A stretch of DNA of 64,000 bases from Paracoccus nototheniae (GTDB taxonomy: Bacteria > Pseudomonadota > Alphaproteobacteria > Rhodobacterales > Rhodobacteraceae): contig NZ_RQRT01000006.1 in assembly GCF_004335005.1 (NCBI RefSeq), positions 1 through 64,000 of the forward strand, written 5' to 3'. Both the position numbers and the translations under genes were made by a program. Position 1 is the stretch's first letter; every line of letters starts with the position of its first letter. Positions 19,640 through 28,808 of the stretch are shown one piece after another. The notes beneath the pieces are model-generated. The model made no database searches and was not told where the DNA came from. It saw only the letters and a program-made list of their open reading frames with translations.

Positions 19640-20643
19640 TCCGCACCCTCCCACAGCAATTCATCCTGTTCCAGCGGCGCCAGCATGGCGCGCAGCGCGT
19701 CCGGCCCCGCATCCGCCTGCCAGTCCGGGCGGCGGTCCTTGTCGATGATCTGGGCGCGCACGCCCTCCAGAAAGTCGCTCTCGGCGGTGGCGCGGGCGGT
19801 AAAGCGGTATTCGCGCGACAGCGATTGCTGCATCCGCGTATCGGCGCGCGCCGCCCGCACCATCGCCAGCCCCGCCGCCATCGACAAAGGCGAGTTCCGG
19901 CCAAGCGCGTTGAGCGTGTCCGCATCGCCCGCCTGTTCCAGCGCCGCGATGATATCGGCGACATGGCGCCCGCCAAAGGCCGACAGGTCGCGCCGATCCA
20001 GCGTGGCGGCGGGGGCAGGATGGCCCGCAAGGCAGCCCAGATCGCCCGTCTCTTCCAGCGTGGCGATCAGGCCGGGCCAGTCCGCCTCGGGGATATACAG
20101 ATCCGCAAAGCCCGCATGGATCGCATCGCCCGGTCCCATCCGCGCGCCGGTCAGCGCCAGATATTCCCCGATCCGCCCCGGTGCGCGACCCAAAAGCCAG
20201 GTGCCGCCCACATCGGGGATCAGACCGATGCCGCTTTCGGGCATGGCGATGCGGGTCGTGTCGCCCACCACGCGGTGGCTGGCATGACCGCCCACCCCCA
20301 CGCCGCCGCCCATCACAAAGCCCTGCATCAGGGCCACGACGGGCTTGGGGAAATCGGCAATGGCCGCATTCATGCGGTATTCGTCGCGAAAGAAATCCCG
20401 GCCCACGCCGTGATCGCCCGCGCGCCCGGCGTGATAGACTGCTGCGATATCGCCACCCGCGCAAAAGGCCCGGTCGCCCAAGGCGTCGATGACGACCAGC
20501 GCCACATAGGCATCGTCGCGCCAGTCGTCCAGCGCCTTGTGGATGGCCAGCGCCATAGGATGGGACAGCGCGTTCAGCGCCTGCGGGCGGGTCAGCGTGA
20601 TGCGGCCCGCGCGGCCTGTCTTGCGGATCTGCAATTCGTCCAT
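19636..20643 (-). CDS. 3-hydroxyisobutyryl-CoA hydrolase (crotonase family)
   Basis: A 335-residue crotonase-fold protein. FCAGGDIAAVY and VMGGGVGVGGHASHRV form the oxyanion hole, and MPESGIGLIPDVGG carries the Glu and Asp typical of HIBYL-CoA hydrolases rather than hydratases. It cleaves 3-hydroxyisobutyryl-CoA, releasing the free acid for the downstream dehydrogenase. It is one base from the acyl-CoA dehydrogenase stop and overlaps mmsB by 4 bases. Plain enoyl-CoA hydratase is the alternative; length, motif and neighbours favour the hydrolase. Confidence 0.88.
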   Translation of the reverse strand: MDELQIRKTGRAGRITLTRPQALNALSHPMALAIHKALDDWRDDAYVALVVIDALGDRAFCAGGDIAAVYHAGRAGDHGVGRDFFRDEYRMNAAIADFPKPVVALMQGFVMGGGVGVGGHASHRVVGDTTRIAMPESGIGLIPDVGGTWLLGRAPGRIGEYLALTGARMGPGDAIHAGFADLYIPEADWPGLIATLEETGDLGCLAGHPAPAATLDRRDLSAFGGRHVADIIAALEQAGDADTLNALGRNSPLSMAAGLAMVRAARADTRMQQSLSREYRFTARATAESDFLEGVRAQIIDKDRRPDWQADAGPDALRAMLAPLEQDELLWEGAE

Positions 20644-20644
20644 C

Positions 20645-21790
20645 TTATGCCCTTCCGGCCAGCAGCGCGCGGCTGATGATCACGCGCATGATTTCATTGG
20701 TACCTTCCAGGATCTGATGCACCCGCAGATCGCGGACGATCTTTTCGATCCCGTAATCGGCCAGATAGCCATAGCCGCCATGCAGCTGCAGGCATTGGTT
20801 GGCCACCTCGAAGGCGCGGTCGGTCACATGCAGCTTGGCCATGGCGCAGAAGGTGCTGGCATCCGGGGTGGCGTGGTCCAGCTTCCATGCGGCCTGCCGC
20901 AAAAAGATGCGGCTGGATTGCAGCGCAGTCTCCATCTCGGCCAGCCGGAACTGCAGGGCCTGAAACCGGTCCAGCGATTGGCCGAACGCCTTGCGGTCGC
21001 CCATATAGGTCAGCGTCGCGTCCAGCGCTGCCTGCGCCCCGCCAAGGGCCGAGGCCGCGATGTTCAGCCGCCCCCCGTCCAGCCCGGCCATCGCATAGGA
21101 AAAGCCGCGCCCCTCGTCGCCCAACAGGTTCCCGGCAGGGATCAGGCAATCATCGAACTGGACCTGCGCGGTGGGCTGGGCACGCCAGCCCATCTTGTCC
21201 TCGGGGGCGCCAAAGGACAGGCCGGGGGTGCCATCCTCGACGATCACGGTGCTGATGCCCTTGGGCCCGTCCGCGCCGGTCCGCACCATCGTGACATAGG
21301 CGTCCGAATAGCCGCCGCCCGAGATGAAGGCCTTGGTCCCGTTCAGCCGCCAGCCATCGTCCCCGGCCACCGCCCGGGTGCGCAGTGCGGCCGCGTCCGA
21401 GCCGCTGCCCGGTTCGGTCAGGCAATAGCTGAAGATTTTCGTCATGGAACACAGATCGGGCAGCCAGCGCCCCTTGTCCGTATCCGAGCCATAGCGCGCG
21501 ATCATGCCGCCGCACATGTTGTGGATCGACAGGAACGACGCGACCGAGGGGCAGGCCATCGACAGCGCCTCGAAGATCAGGGTGCCGTCAAGCCGCGACA
21601 GGCCGCTGCCGCCATCCTCTTCGGGCACGAAGATGCCGCCCAGACCAAGGGCCGCCACATCGGGCCACAGATCGCGGGGGATGGTGCCGTCAGCCTCCCA
21701 TGCGCGGGCATGGGGCGCGATGCGGGTGGCGCCGAAATCGCGGGCCATGTCGAATATGGCCTGCTGTTCCTCGGTCAATGCGAAATCCAT
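20645..21790 (-). CDS. Acyl-CoA dehydrogenase, probable isobutyryl-CoA dehydrogenase
   Basis: A 381-residue flavoprotein. The N-terminus is MDFALTEEQQAIFDMARDFG. CLTEPGSGSDAAALRTRA is the FAD/substrate signature, and the C-terminal region holds QLHGGYGYLADYGIEKIVRD and ILEGTNEIMR. The catalytic base is presumably the Glu in LEGTNEI or nearby. With HIBYL-CoA hydrolase and HIBADH downstream it should oxidise isobutyryl-CoA to methacrylyl-CoA, passing electrons to ETF. GGGGAGGGAT precedes the start. A GTTGC-type palindrome lies 53-71 bases upstream. The methacrylyl-CoA hydratase is not in the window. Confidence 0.9.
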   Translation of the reverse strand: MDFALTEEQQAIFDMARDFGATRIAPHARAWEADGTIPRDLWPDVAALGLGGIFVPEEDGGSGLSRLDGTLIFEALSMACPSVASFLSIHNMCGGMIARYGSDTDKGRWLPDLCSMTKIFSYCLTEPGSGSDAAALRTRAVAGDDGWRLNGTKAFISGGGYSDAYVTMVRTGADGPKGISTVIVEDGTPGLSFGAPEDKMGWRAQPTAQVQFDDCLIPAGNLLGDEGRGFSYAMAGLDGGRLNIAASALGGAQAALDATLTYMGDRKAFGQSLDRFQALQFRLAEMETALQSSRIFLRQAAWKLDHATPDASTFCAMAKLHVTDRAFEVANQCLQLHGGYGYLADYGIEKIVRDLRVHQILEGTNEIMRVIISRALLAGRA

Positions 21791-21842
21791 GCGGCATCCC
21801 TCCCCGGAGCGCTTGTGACGTCTGTGTCTGTAAGTGCCAGAT

Positions 21843-21861
21843 GTTGCGACAATGTTGCAAC
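21843..21861. promoter_or_regulatory. 19-bp palindrome in front of the valine-degradation operon
   Basis: GTTGCGACAATGTTGCAAC reads as a palindrome with one mismatched pair around a central A. It lies 53-71 bases upstream of the acyl-CoA dehydrogenase start and 12 bases or less beyond the ybdK-like stop, where a repressor or activator site is expected. The binding protein cannot be named from sequence. Confidence 0.5.
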
Positions 21862-21872
21862 CGTTCCGGGCC

Positions 21873-23003
21873 TTACAGGTCGCGGCGGAACTCGGCGATC
21901 AGGTGGCGGGTGACGGCCTGCATCGCCTCGGGCGGGCTGGCACCGGCGGCGCGGGCGCGGGCATGGACATGACGCTGCGCCTGTGCGGCCGTGCCGCCGG
22001 CCACCATGTCGCGCAGGCGGGCGACAAAGGGCTGGCTGTCCAGCGCATCGGCATCCTCGGCGATCAGATCCAGCCAGTCTGCGGCGATCCGGTCAAAGGG
22101 CAGGATCGCATGGGCGCCGAAATCGATCAGCCCCTCGGTCGTGCCATAGCGGGCGGCGCGCCAGCGATTTTCGTTCAACAGGAACGGCTCGTATTGCCGC
22201 CAGCGCTGGTTCCTGCGCGACAGGCGCCACAGCATGCGCAGGGTGGCCTGGATCAGCGCCGCCAGCGTCAACGCATCGGCCACGCGCGGACAGGCATCGC
22301 AGATGCGGGTTTCCAGCGTCGGATATTTGCTGCTGGGCCGCAGATCCCACCAGATCTTGGACCCGTCCTCGATGATGCCCAGCCCGGTCAGGGCATCGAC
22401 CGAGCGTTCGAATTCCGCCCAACTGCCAAAGGCCGGGGGCAGGCCGGTGCGGGGCATGTCGCCAAAGACCGTGGTGCGATAGGAGGCAAGCCCGGTATCC
22501 TGTCCCATCCAGAACGGGCTGGAGGCCGACAGCGCCAGGAGATGCGGCAGGAAATAGGCGAACTGGTTCATCAGATCGATCCGCTGCGCAGGATCGGCAA
22601 TGCCCACATGGACATGCATCCCGCAGATCAGCATCCGCCGCGCCACCCCGCCCATGTCGCGCGACAGCTGGTTGTAGCGGTCCTTGTCGGTATGGTCCTG
22701 ATCGCGCCAATCGGCAAAGGGGTGACACGAGGCCGAGACCGGCGCCAGCCCGTGCTCCGCCGCACGGGCCGCCACCGTCGCGCGCAGATGGCGCAAACGC
22801 TCGCCCGCCTGACGGATATCGGGGGCGACGGGGGTGCCGATCTCGATCTGGCAGCGCAGGAATTCAGGGCTGACCTGATCGCCCAGATCAGCCTCCAGCG
22901 CCGCCATCAGCGCCTTGGGGGCGGCGGCGAGCTGGCAGGTCTTGGTGTCGACGAGCAGATATTCTTCCTCGATGCCGAGGGTGAATTCGGGGTCTTGTGT
23001 CAT
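21873..23003 (-). CDS. YbdK-type carboxylate-amine ligase (GCS2 family)
   Basis: A 376-residue member of the glutamate-cysteine ligase 2 family. [13 protein letters not shown] at the N-terminus is the metal-binding acidic motif, followed by GMHVHVGI and [10 protein letters not shown]. Such enzymes form a gamma-glutamyl-type amide with ATP; the E. coli homologue has only weak glutamate-cysteine ligase activity and the true substrate is unclear. It sits between mmsA and the acyl-CoA dehydrogenase operon on the same strand, separated from mmsA by a dispersed repeat, so a link to valine breakdown is not evident. Confidence 0.88.
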   Translation of the reverse strand: MTQDPEFTLGIEEEYLLVDTKTCQLAAAPKALMAALEADLGDQVSPEFLRCQIEIGTPVAPDIRQAGERLRHLRATVAARAAEHGLAPVSASCHPFADWRDQDHTDKDRYNQLSRDMGGVARRMLICGMHVHVGIADPAQRIDLMNQFAYFLPHLLALSASSPFWMGQDTGLASYRTTVFGDMPRTGLPPAFGSWAEFERSVDALTGLGIIEDGSKIWWDLRPSSKYPTLETRICDACPRVADALTLAALIQATLRMLWRLSRRNQRWRQYEPFLLNENRWRAARYGTTEGLIDFGAHAILPFDRIAADWLDLIAEDADALDSQPFVARLRDMVAGGTAAQAQRHVHARARAAGASPPEAMQAVTRHLIAEFRRDL

Positions 23004-23056
23004 GCGGGGCCCTGTGGATGCGGGACCGTGACCTTGCGTGGCAGGCCTTGGGTTTT

Positions 23057-23125
23057 GCGTCCCGCGAGCGCCGGGGGGCTGCGCGCCCCCCGGACCCCCT
23101 GCGGGATATTTTCGTGAAGAAGAAA
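23057..23125 (+). repeat. Dispersed intergenic repeat, copy A (short form)
   Basis: It begins GCGTCCCGCG, contains a GC-rich hairpin (CCGGGGGGC/GCCCCCCGG around 23070-23093), and ends GCGGGATATTTTCGTGAAG followed by AAGAAA. The same ends occur at 48832-48936 and 53981-54086, and a diverged copy is at 31561-31679. This copy lacks the inner 40-base palindromic block. It fills the gap between mmsA and the ybdK-like gene and may act as the mmsA terminator. Confidence 0.75.
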
Positions 23126-23130
23126 GGGTT

Positions 23131-24630
<1,500 letters not shown>

Positions 24631-24697
24631 CGCATCCTCCTGAAAGCTGTTGGGGGCAGGGTAGTCTTGCACAATTGCGGAATAAAGGGGAATGCTG

Positions 24698-24723
24698 GCA
24701 AAAGGGTTTTGCGTTTTTGCAAA
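24698..24723. promoter_or_regulatory. Operator-like palindromes between mmsA and the LysR gene
   Basis: GCAAAAGGGTTTTGC at 24698-24712 is a perfect 15-base palindrome (GCAAAA-N3-TTTTGC). The 8-base palindrome TTTGCAAA follows at 24716-24723, just before the LysR start at 24736. Both sit in the divergent promoter region where LysR proteins usually bind. TTTGCAAA also resembles sites of ScfR/RamB-type regulators, and one such regulator is encoded at 28809-30206. Confidence 0.5.
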
Positions 24724-24735
24724 GGTAAGTCAGCG

Positions 24736-25647
24736 ATGGACTGGGACGATCTGCGCATCTTTCTGGCGGTGTCGCGGGCGGAAAGCCTGTCGGGGGCGGG
24801 GCGGCGGCTGGCCATGGACGCCTCGACCGTGGGGCGGCGGGTGGCGCGGCTGGAACGGGCCATCGGGGCGGCGCTGTTTGCCAAGACGCCGCAGGGCTAT
24901 ACGCTGACCGCCGAGGGGGCGCGGCTGGTGGCCCCTGCCGAGGCCGCCGAACAGGCCGCCCTTGCCGCAGCCGAAGGGGTCGCGCGCGAGGCCGGGATCA
25001 CCGGGCAGCTGCGCATCGGGGCGCCCGACGGCTGTGCGAATTACCTGTTGCCGCAGGTGGCGCGGGATCTGTGCGAGGCCCATCCGGGCCTGGAGGTGCA
25101 GATCGTCGCCCTGCCGCGTGTCGTCAACCTGACCCGGCGCGAGGCGGATATGGCGATTGCCGTCTCGCCCCCCGATACGGGACGGCTGATGGTGCAGCGG
25201 CTGGCCGATTACCGGCTGCATCTGGCGGGTCATGACGATTATCTGGCCCGCCATCCGCCGCTGCGCGATCTGGACGATCTGCGCGGCCATCGGATGATCA
25301 GCTATATCCCCGACATGATCTTTGACCGCGAGCTGGATTACCTGTCGGCCACCGGGGTCGAGGCGTCGCAGATCAGCAGCAATTCCGTCGCGGTGCAGAT
25401 GCAGGCGGTGCGGGCGGGGGCGGGGCTGGGGATCGTGCATGACTTTGCCGTGCCCTCTGCGCCGGGCGTGCGCCGGGTGCTGATGGACCGCTTTGCGCTA
25501 CGGCGCAGCTTCTGGATGATCCGGCATGCCGATGACCGCGCCTCGCGCAGGCTGACGTTGCTGGCAGAGGCTGTGGCGCAGGGCATCCGGGCGGAATTGG
25601 CGCGGCTGGAGGGGGTCGGGGATGCGTGCCCCGTTCGTGGGACTTGA
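24736..25647 (+). CDS. LysR family transcriptional regulator
   Basis: A 303-residue protein with an N-terminal winged helix-turn-helix (residues 1-60: DWDDLRIFLAVSRAESLSGA, DASTVGRRVARLERAIG) and a C-terminal substrate-binding domain (about 90-295). It is transcribed divergently from mmsA, so it probably regulates mmsA and itself. The frame stays open far upstream, but only the ATG at 24736 gives the conserved LysR N-terminus. The inducer is unknown; an intermediate of branched-chain amino acid breakdown would fit the position. Confidence 0.9.
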   Translation: MDWDDLRIFLAVSRAESLSGAGRRLAMDASTVGRRVARLERAIGAALFAKTPQGYTLTAEGARLVAPAEAAEQAALAAAEGVAREAGITGQLRIGAPDGCANYLLPQVARDLCEAHPGLEVQIVALPRVVNLTRREADMAIAVSPPDTGRLMVQRLADYRLHLAGHDDYLARHPPLRDLDDLRGHRMISYIPDMIFDRELDYLSATGVEASQISSNSVAVQMQAVRAGAGLGIVHDFAVPSAPGVRRVLMDRFALRRSFWMIRHADDRASRRLTLLAEAVAQGIRAELARLEGVGDACPVRGT

Positions 25648-25701
25648 CGCGGGCCGATTCGGCGAAAAGGATGAACCTGTACAAGCCGGAGGGGGCCGAT
25701 C

Positions 25702-26163
25702 ATGCTGGTCAAGCAATTGCTGACGATGAAATCCGATGTATCCAAGCCGTGGATCGATTCGGGGACGATCGTGACGATCCTGCCCGAGACGACCCTGGGC
25801 GAGGCTGCGCGGCTGCTGGCCGAAAAGCGCATCGGCGCGGTGGTCGTGTCGCGTGACGGGCGGCGGCCCGACGGGATCCTGTCGGAACGCGACATCGTGC
25901 GGCAATTGGGCAAGCACGGCCCCGAGGTGTTGGCCCAGCCCGTCGGCGGGGTGATGACCACCGCCGTGCAGACCTGCACAACCGGCGAAGATGCGCTGAC
26001 GATTCTGGAACGCATGACCGAGGGGCGGTTCCGTCACATGCCGGTGGTGGATGGTCAGGGTGACATGCTGGGCGTGATCTCGATCGGGGACGCGGTCAGC
26101 GGGCGGCTGAAAGAGCTGGCGGCCGAGAAAGAGGCCCTGACCGGCATGATCATGGGCGCCTGA
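25702..26163 (+). CDS. CBS-pair domain protein
   Basis: A 153-residue cytoplasmic protein with two CBS motifs (roughly residues 8-70 and 76-140). The typical GAVVVSRDGRRPDGILSERD and RHMPVVDGQGDMLGVISIGD segments are visible. CBS pairs bind adenosine nucleotides (AMP, ATP or NAD-like) and act as energy or redox sensors. GGAGGG precedes the ATG. It follows the LysR gene by 54 bases on the same strand; a shared transcript is possible. The partner protein is unknown. Confidence 0.88.
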   Translation: MLVKQLLTMKSDVSKPWIDSGTIVTILPETTLGEAARLLAEKRIGAVVVSRDGRRPDGILSERDIVRQLGKHGPEVLAQPVGGVMTTAVQTCTTGEDALTILERMTEGRFRHMPVVDGQGDMLGVISIGDAVSGRLKELAAEKEALTGMIMGA

Positions 26164-26263
26164 CGCGGGGTCTCGGGCCGCGCTGCGTGGGCGCAAACTT
26201 GCAATCGGGGCGCAAATGCGCTTTGCCTGTGCAACGAAACCATGACCCAAGGACGCGATCTTT

Positions 26264-26755
26264 ATGCGCATCGGCCTTTATCCCGGCACGTTCGACCCGA
26301 TCACCCTTGGGCATATCGACATCATCCAGCGCGCGATGGCGCTGGTCGACCGGCTGGTGATCGGCGTCGCGATCAACCGCGACAAGGGCCCGCTGTTCGA
26401 TCTGGAACAGCGCGTGGCGATGGTTCAGGCCGAATGCGATGCCATCGTCGCCAAGACCGGCGGCGAGATCGTGGTCCATCCGTTCGAGAATCTGCTGATC
26501 GATTGCGCCCGCGATGTGGGTGCGACGATCATCGTGCGCGGGCTGCGGGCGGTGGCCGATTTCGAATATGAATTCCAGATGGTCGGCATGAACCGTGCGC
26601 TGGACAGCAGCATCGAGACGGTCTTCATGATGGCCGATGCGCGGCGGCAGGCCATCGCGTCCAAGCTGGTCAAGGAAATCGCGCGGCTTGGCGGCGATGT
26701 GTCCAAATTCGTGACGCCCCCCATCGCCGAGGCGCTGATGCGCCGCTACGGCTGA
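26264..26755 (+). CDS. coaD: Phosphopantetheine adenylyltransferase
   Basis: A 163-residue nucleotidyltransferase that makes dephospho-CoA from 4'-phosphopantetheine and ATP, the fourth step of CoA synthesis. YPGTFDPITLGHIDII contains the TxGH nucleotide-binding motif; DRLVIGVAINRDKGP, RGLRAVADFEYEFQM and FVTPPIAEALMRRY are further family signatures. Normal length, cytoplasmic. It faces the bactofilin gene across twin hairpins. Confidence 0.95.
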   Translation: MRIGLYPGTFDPITLGHIDIIQRAMALVDRLVIGVAINRDKGPLFDLEQRVAMVQAECDAIVAKTGGEIVVHPFENLLIDCARDVGATIIVRGLRAVADFEYEFQMVGMNRALDSSIETVFMMADARRQAIASKLVKEIARLGGDVSKFVTPPIAEALMRRYG

Positions 26756-26773
26756 GCGTCGCGGATCATGCGA

Positions 26774-26795
26774 AAGGCCCGCAGGGGCGGGCCTT
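26774..26795 (+). terminator. Bidirectional hairpin 1 after coaD
   Basis: AAGGCCCGC (26774-26782) and GCGGGCCTT (26787-26795), a perfect 9-bp stem with a 4-base loop, 19 bases after the coaD stop. Its stem is identical to hairpin 2. Confidence 0.7.
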
Positions 26796-26810
26796 GCAGA
26801 CCCAGCCATG

Positions 26811-26835
26811 AAAAAGGCCCGCCAAAGCGGGCCTT
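26811..26835 (-). terminator. Bidirectional hairpin 2 between coaD and bactofilin
   Basis: AAGGCCCGC (26814-26822), loop CAAA, GCGGGCCTT (26827-26835), with five A at 26811-26815. Read on the minus strand this is a stem followed by a T-run, so it should terminate the bactofilin transcript. Stem and flank (CCTTGCAG) duplicate hairpin 1, 40 bases away. Confidence 0.75.
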
Positions 26836-26853
26836 GCAGGCAGTGGTCGGAAA

Positions 26854-27348
26854 TTATTCCGAAACGGGCGGCGCCAGTTTCTTGGTGCCTCCATTGTTCA
26901 GCGGATCTTCCTGACGCTGGACCGAGCCTTCGAAATGAGCGCCCGATTCGATCGCGATGGTCTTGTGGATGATGTCGCCTTCGACCCGGGCCGAAGCCGT
27001 CAGCCGCACCTTGAGCCCGCGCACGCGGCCCACGACGCGGCCATGCACGATGACATCATCGCCGACGATTTCGCCCTTGATGGTGGCCGATTCGCCGATG
27101 GTCAGCTGGTGGGCGCGGATATCACCCTCGACCGTGCCTTCGATGGTGATGTCGCCCTGCGTCTTGATATTGCCGGTCACCGTCAGATCGGGCGACAGGA
27201 CCGAGGGCGACACGCGGGCGCGCGGCGCCGCTGCGGGGGTCGCGGTCTCGGCGCTGCGTTCGGGGGCTGCCTGCGGGGCGGTGGCGGCGTCCTGCGGGGC
27301 AGGGGTCTGGCTGGGGCGGTTTTCGGTCACGCGGGTCTTACTGAACAT
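26854..27348 (-). CDS. Bactofilin (polymer-forming cytoskeletal protein)
   Basis: A 164-residue protein with a disordered Pro/Ala-rich N-terminus (about 45 residues) and a central beta-helical bactofilin domain (about 50-140): GNIKTQGDITIEGTVEGDIR, GESATIKGEIVGDDVIVHGR, RVEGDIIHKTIAIESGA. Bactofilins assemble into filaments without nucleotides and position envelope enzymes. The gene overlaps the 3' end of the M23 peptidase gene by 11 bases, the classic bactofilin/M23 pair known from cell-shape control (as with Helicobacter CcmA/Csd1). Confidence 0.93.
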   Translation of the reverse strand: MFSKTRVTENRPSQTPAPQDAATAPQAAPERSAETATPAAAPRARVSPSVLSPDLTVTGNIKTQGDITIEGTVEGDIRAHQLTIGESATIKGEIVGDDVIVHGRVVGRVRGLKVRLTASARVEGDIIHKTIAIESGAHFEGSVQRQEDPLNNGGTKKLAPPVSE

Positions 27349-28621
27349 TGTCTGCTGCCTTGATGAAGCTCATCGGGTCCACGGCCCGACCGTTCATCCG
27401 CACTTCGTAATGCAGATGCGGACCGGTCGAACGTCCGGTATTCCCCATATCACCAATCCGGTCGCCTTGCGACACCCGATCGCCGACTTTCACATGGATG
27501 CGGTTCAGGTGGGCATAACGGGTTTCGGTGCCCAGTTCGTGGCGGATCTTGATCAGATTGCCATAGGCGCCCTGACGACCGGCAAAGGTCACGACACCGT
27601 CGCCGGTCACATGGATCGGCGTGCCGACCGGACCCGCCATGTCGATGCCTTCGTGCATCCGGCCCCACCGGCGCCCGAAGCCCGACGTGTAACGGAAGCT
27701 GTCGGTCACCGGCATCGCCAGCGGCAGCTTTTCGATGGCGATGCGATAGGTGTTCATCTGGTCCAGCGTCACGATGATCTGCCGGGCCTTGGTCTCGCCC
27801 TGGCTCAGCGCCGCGTCGCCGCGCGTCGAATAGGACATCGGCGTCAGCGGGCCCCCCTGACCGGAATAACCGCTGCGGATGGTGCGCAGCACTTCGTCGG
27901 GGTTCATGCCGACGCTGCGGAACACATCGTCCAGCGGCGCGACGGACACGGTCACCGCGTCCTCCAGCTGGGTCAGGATCTCATCGTTGCGGGCCAGGAT
28001 CTGGTCGCGTTCGACGGTCAGTTCCTGCGCGGCCAGCTTGGCGGTTTCGGCCTGATGTTCCGCCTCGACCCGCTGATCGGCGGCGCTGCGCAACTCGCCC
28101 GACAGAATGTCCAGCGCGACCGAGAATTCCTCGGCCCGGTCGGGGCCGGCGGCATCGGTGGTGCTGGCAAGCGCCGGATCCTGATCGGCGATGGTGTCGC
28201 GCAGGGTGGATTGCACGGCCGCCAGACCGGTTTCCAGTTCGCGGCGACCCTCTTCCGAGGTCAGCAACTGCGTCTGCATCTGCGAGACCTGATCCAGCGC
28301 GACGGCAAAGCGCGACTGCGCGGCCAGCGCTTCGGCCGCGCGGGCGTCGCGTTCGGCCTGCAGCTGTTCCAGACGCTCCTCGAACGCAGCCTGACTGCGC
28401 TGCATCTGATCGCGGGAATTGCCCGAGCTTACCGCGTCGATCACCAGAAACGAGCTGGCGACCAGCGTCCAGCCGAAGACCAGCGTGATGCCACTGATGC
28501 CAACTGCTTGCGTGACCGGGCGCAGGCGGACAAAGCGCGTGGTGTCATCGGACCGAAGGAAAAGCCGTTGCTCGGGCAGCCACTTTTCAAGCGACGCGTT
28601 CAGTCGATCCATCACCGTCAT
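27338..28621 (-). CDS. M23 family peptidase with DUF5930 N-terminus
   Basis: A 427-residue envelope protein. The cytoplasmic N-terminus (about 40 residues, DUF5930-like) is followed by one membrane segment (GISGITLVFGWTLVASSFLV), a long periplasmic coiled coil (about 70-220), and a C-terminal LytM/M23 domain with the zinc motifs HEGIDMAG (HxxxD) and GPHLHYEV (HxH). Both are intact, so it is likely an active peptidoglycan endopeptidase. It is co-transcribed with the downstream bactofilin, which may localise it. A second in-frame ATG three codons later is possible. Confidence 0.92.
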   Translation of the reverse strand: MTVMDRLNASLEKWLPEQRLFLRSDDTTRFVRLRPVTQAVGISGITLVFGWTLVASSFLVIDAVSSGNSRDQMQRSQAAFEERLEQLQAERDARAAEALAAQSRFAVALDQVSQMQTQLLTSEEGRRELETGLAAVQSTLRDTIADQDPALASTTDAAGPDRAEEFSVALDILSGELRSAADQRVEAEHQAETAKLAAQELTVERDQILARNDEILTQLEDAVTVSVAPLDDVFRSVGMNPDEVLRTIRSGYSGQGGPLTPMSYSTRGDAALSQGETKARQIIVTLDQMNTYRIAIEKLPLAMPVTDSFRYTSGFGRRWGRMHEGIDMAGPVGTPIHVTGDGVVTFAGRQGAYGNLIKIRHELGTETRYAHLNRIHVKVGDRVSQGDRIGDMGNTGRSTGPHLHYEVRMNGRAVDPMSFIKAADNVQ

Positions 28622-28735
28622 TGTCAGATTCTGTCCCCCGAAGGCACGCCGTTTTCTGAAGGCGAGGCGCGTTGGTTCCGTTCAGCCTTGGGTAAACAGC
28701 AGCTGTGCCTTCATGGCAACATCCCCCGGGCATAC

Positions 28736-28757
28736 GGTTCCGTTCATTGGCGGAACC
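28736..28757 (-). other. Hairpin in the leader of the M23/bactofilin operon
   Basis: GGTTCCG (28736-28742) and CGGAACC (28751-28757) with an 8-base loop. On the minus strand the right arm overlaps the start of a 21-codon reading frame (ATG at 28749) that continues through MKAQLLFTQG to a stop near 28684. A weak candidate for a leader peptide. Confidence 0.3.
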
Positions 28758-28808
28758 CTGCCTTGGTCGGCGGTGATCCGCCGAAAAGTGTAAACGAATC
28801 GTAAATAT

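Noticed and set aside
19636-20643. Plain enoyl-CoA hydratase function for the crotonase-fold gene
   Set aside because: The MPESGIGLIPDVGG motif, length and the adjacent HIBADH gene fit 3-hydroxyisobutyryl-CoA hydrolase better.
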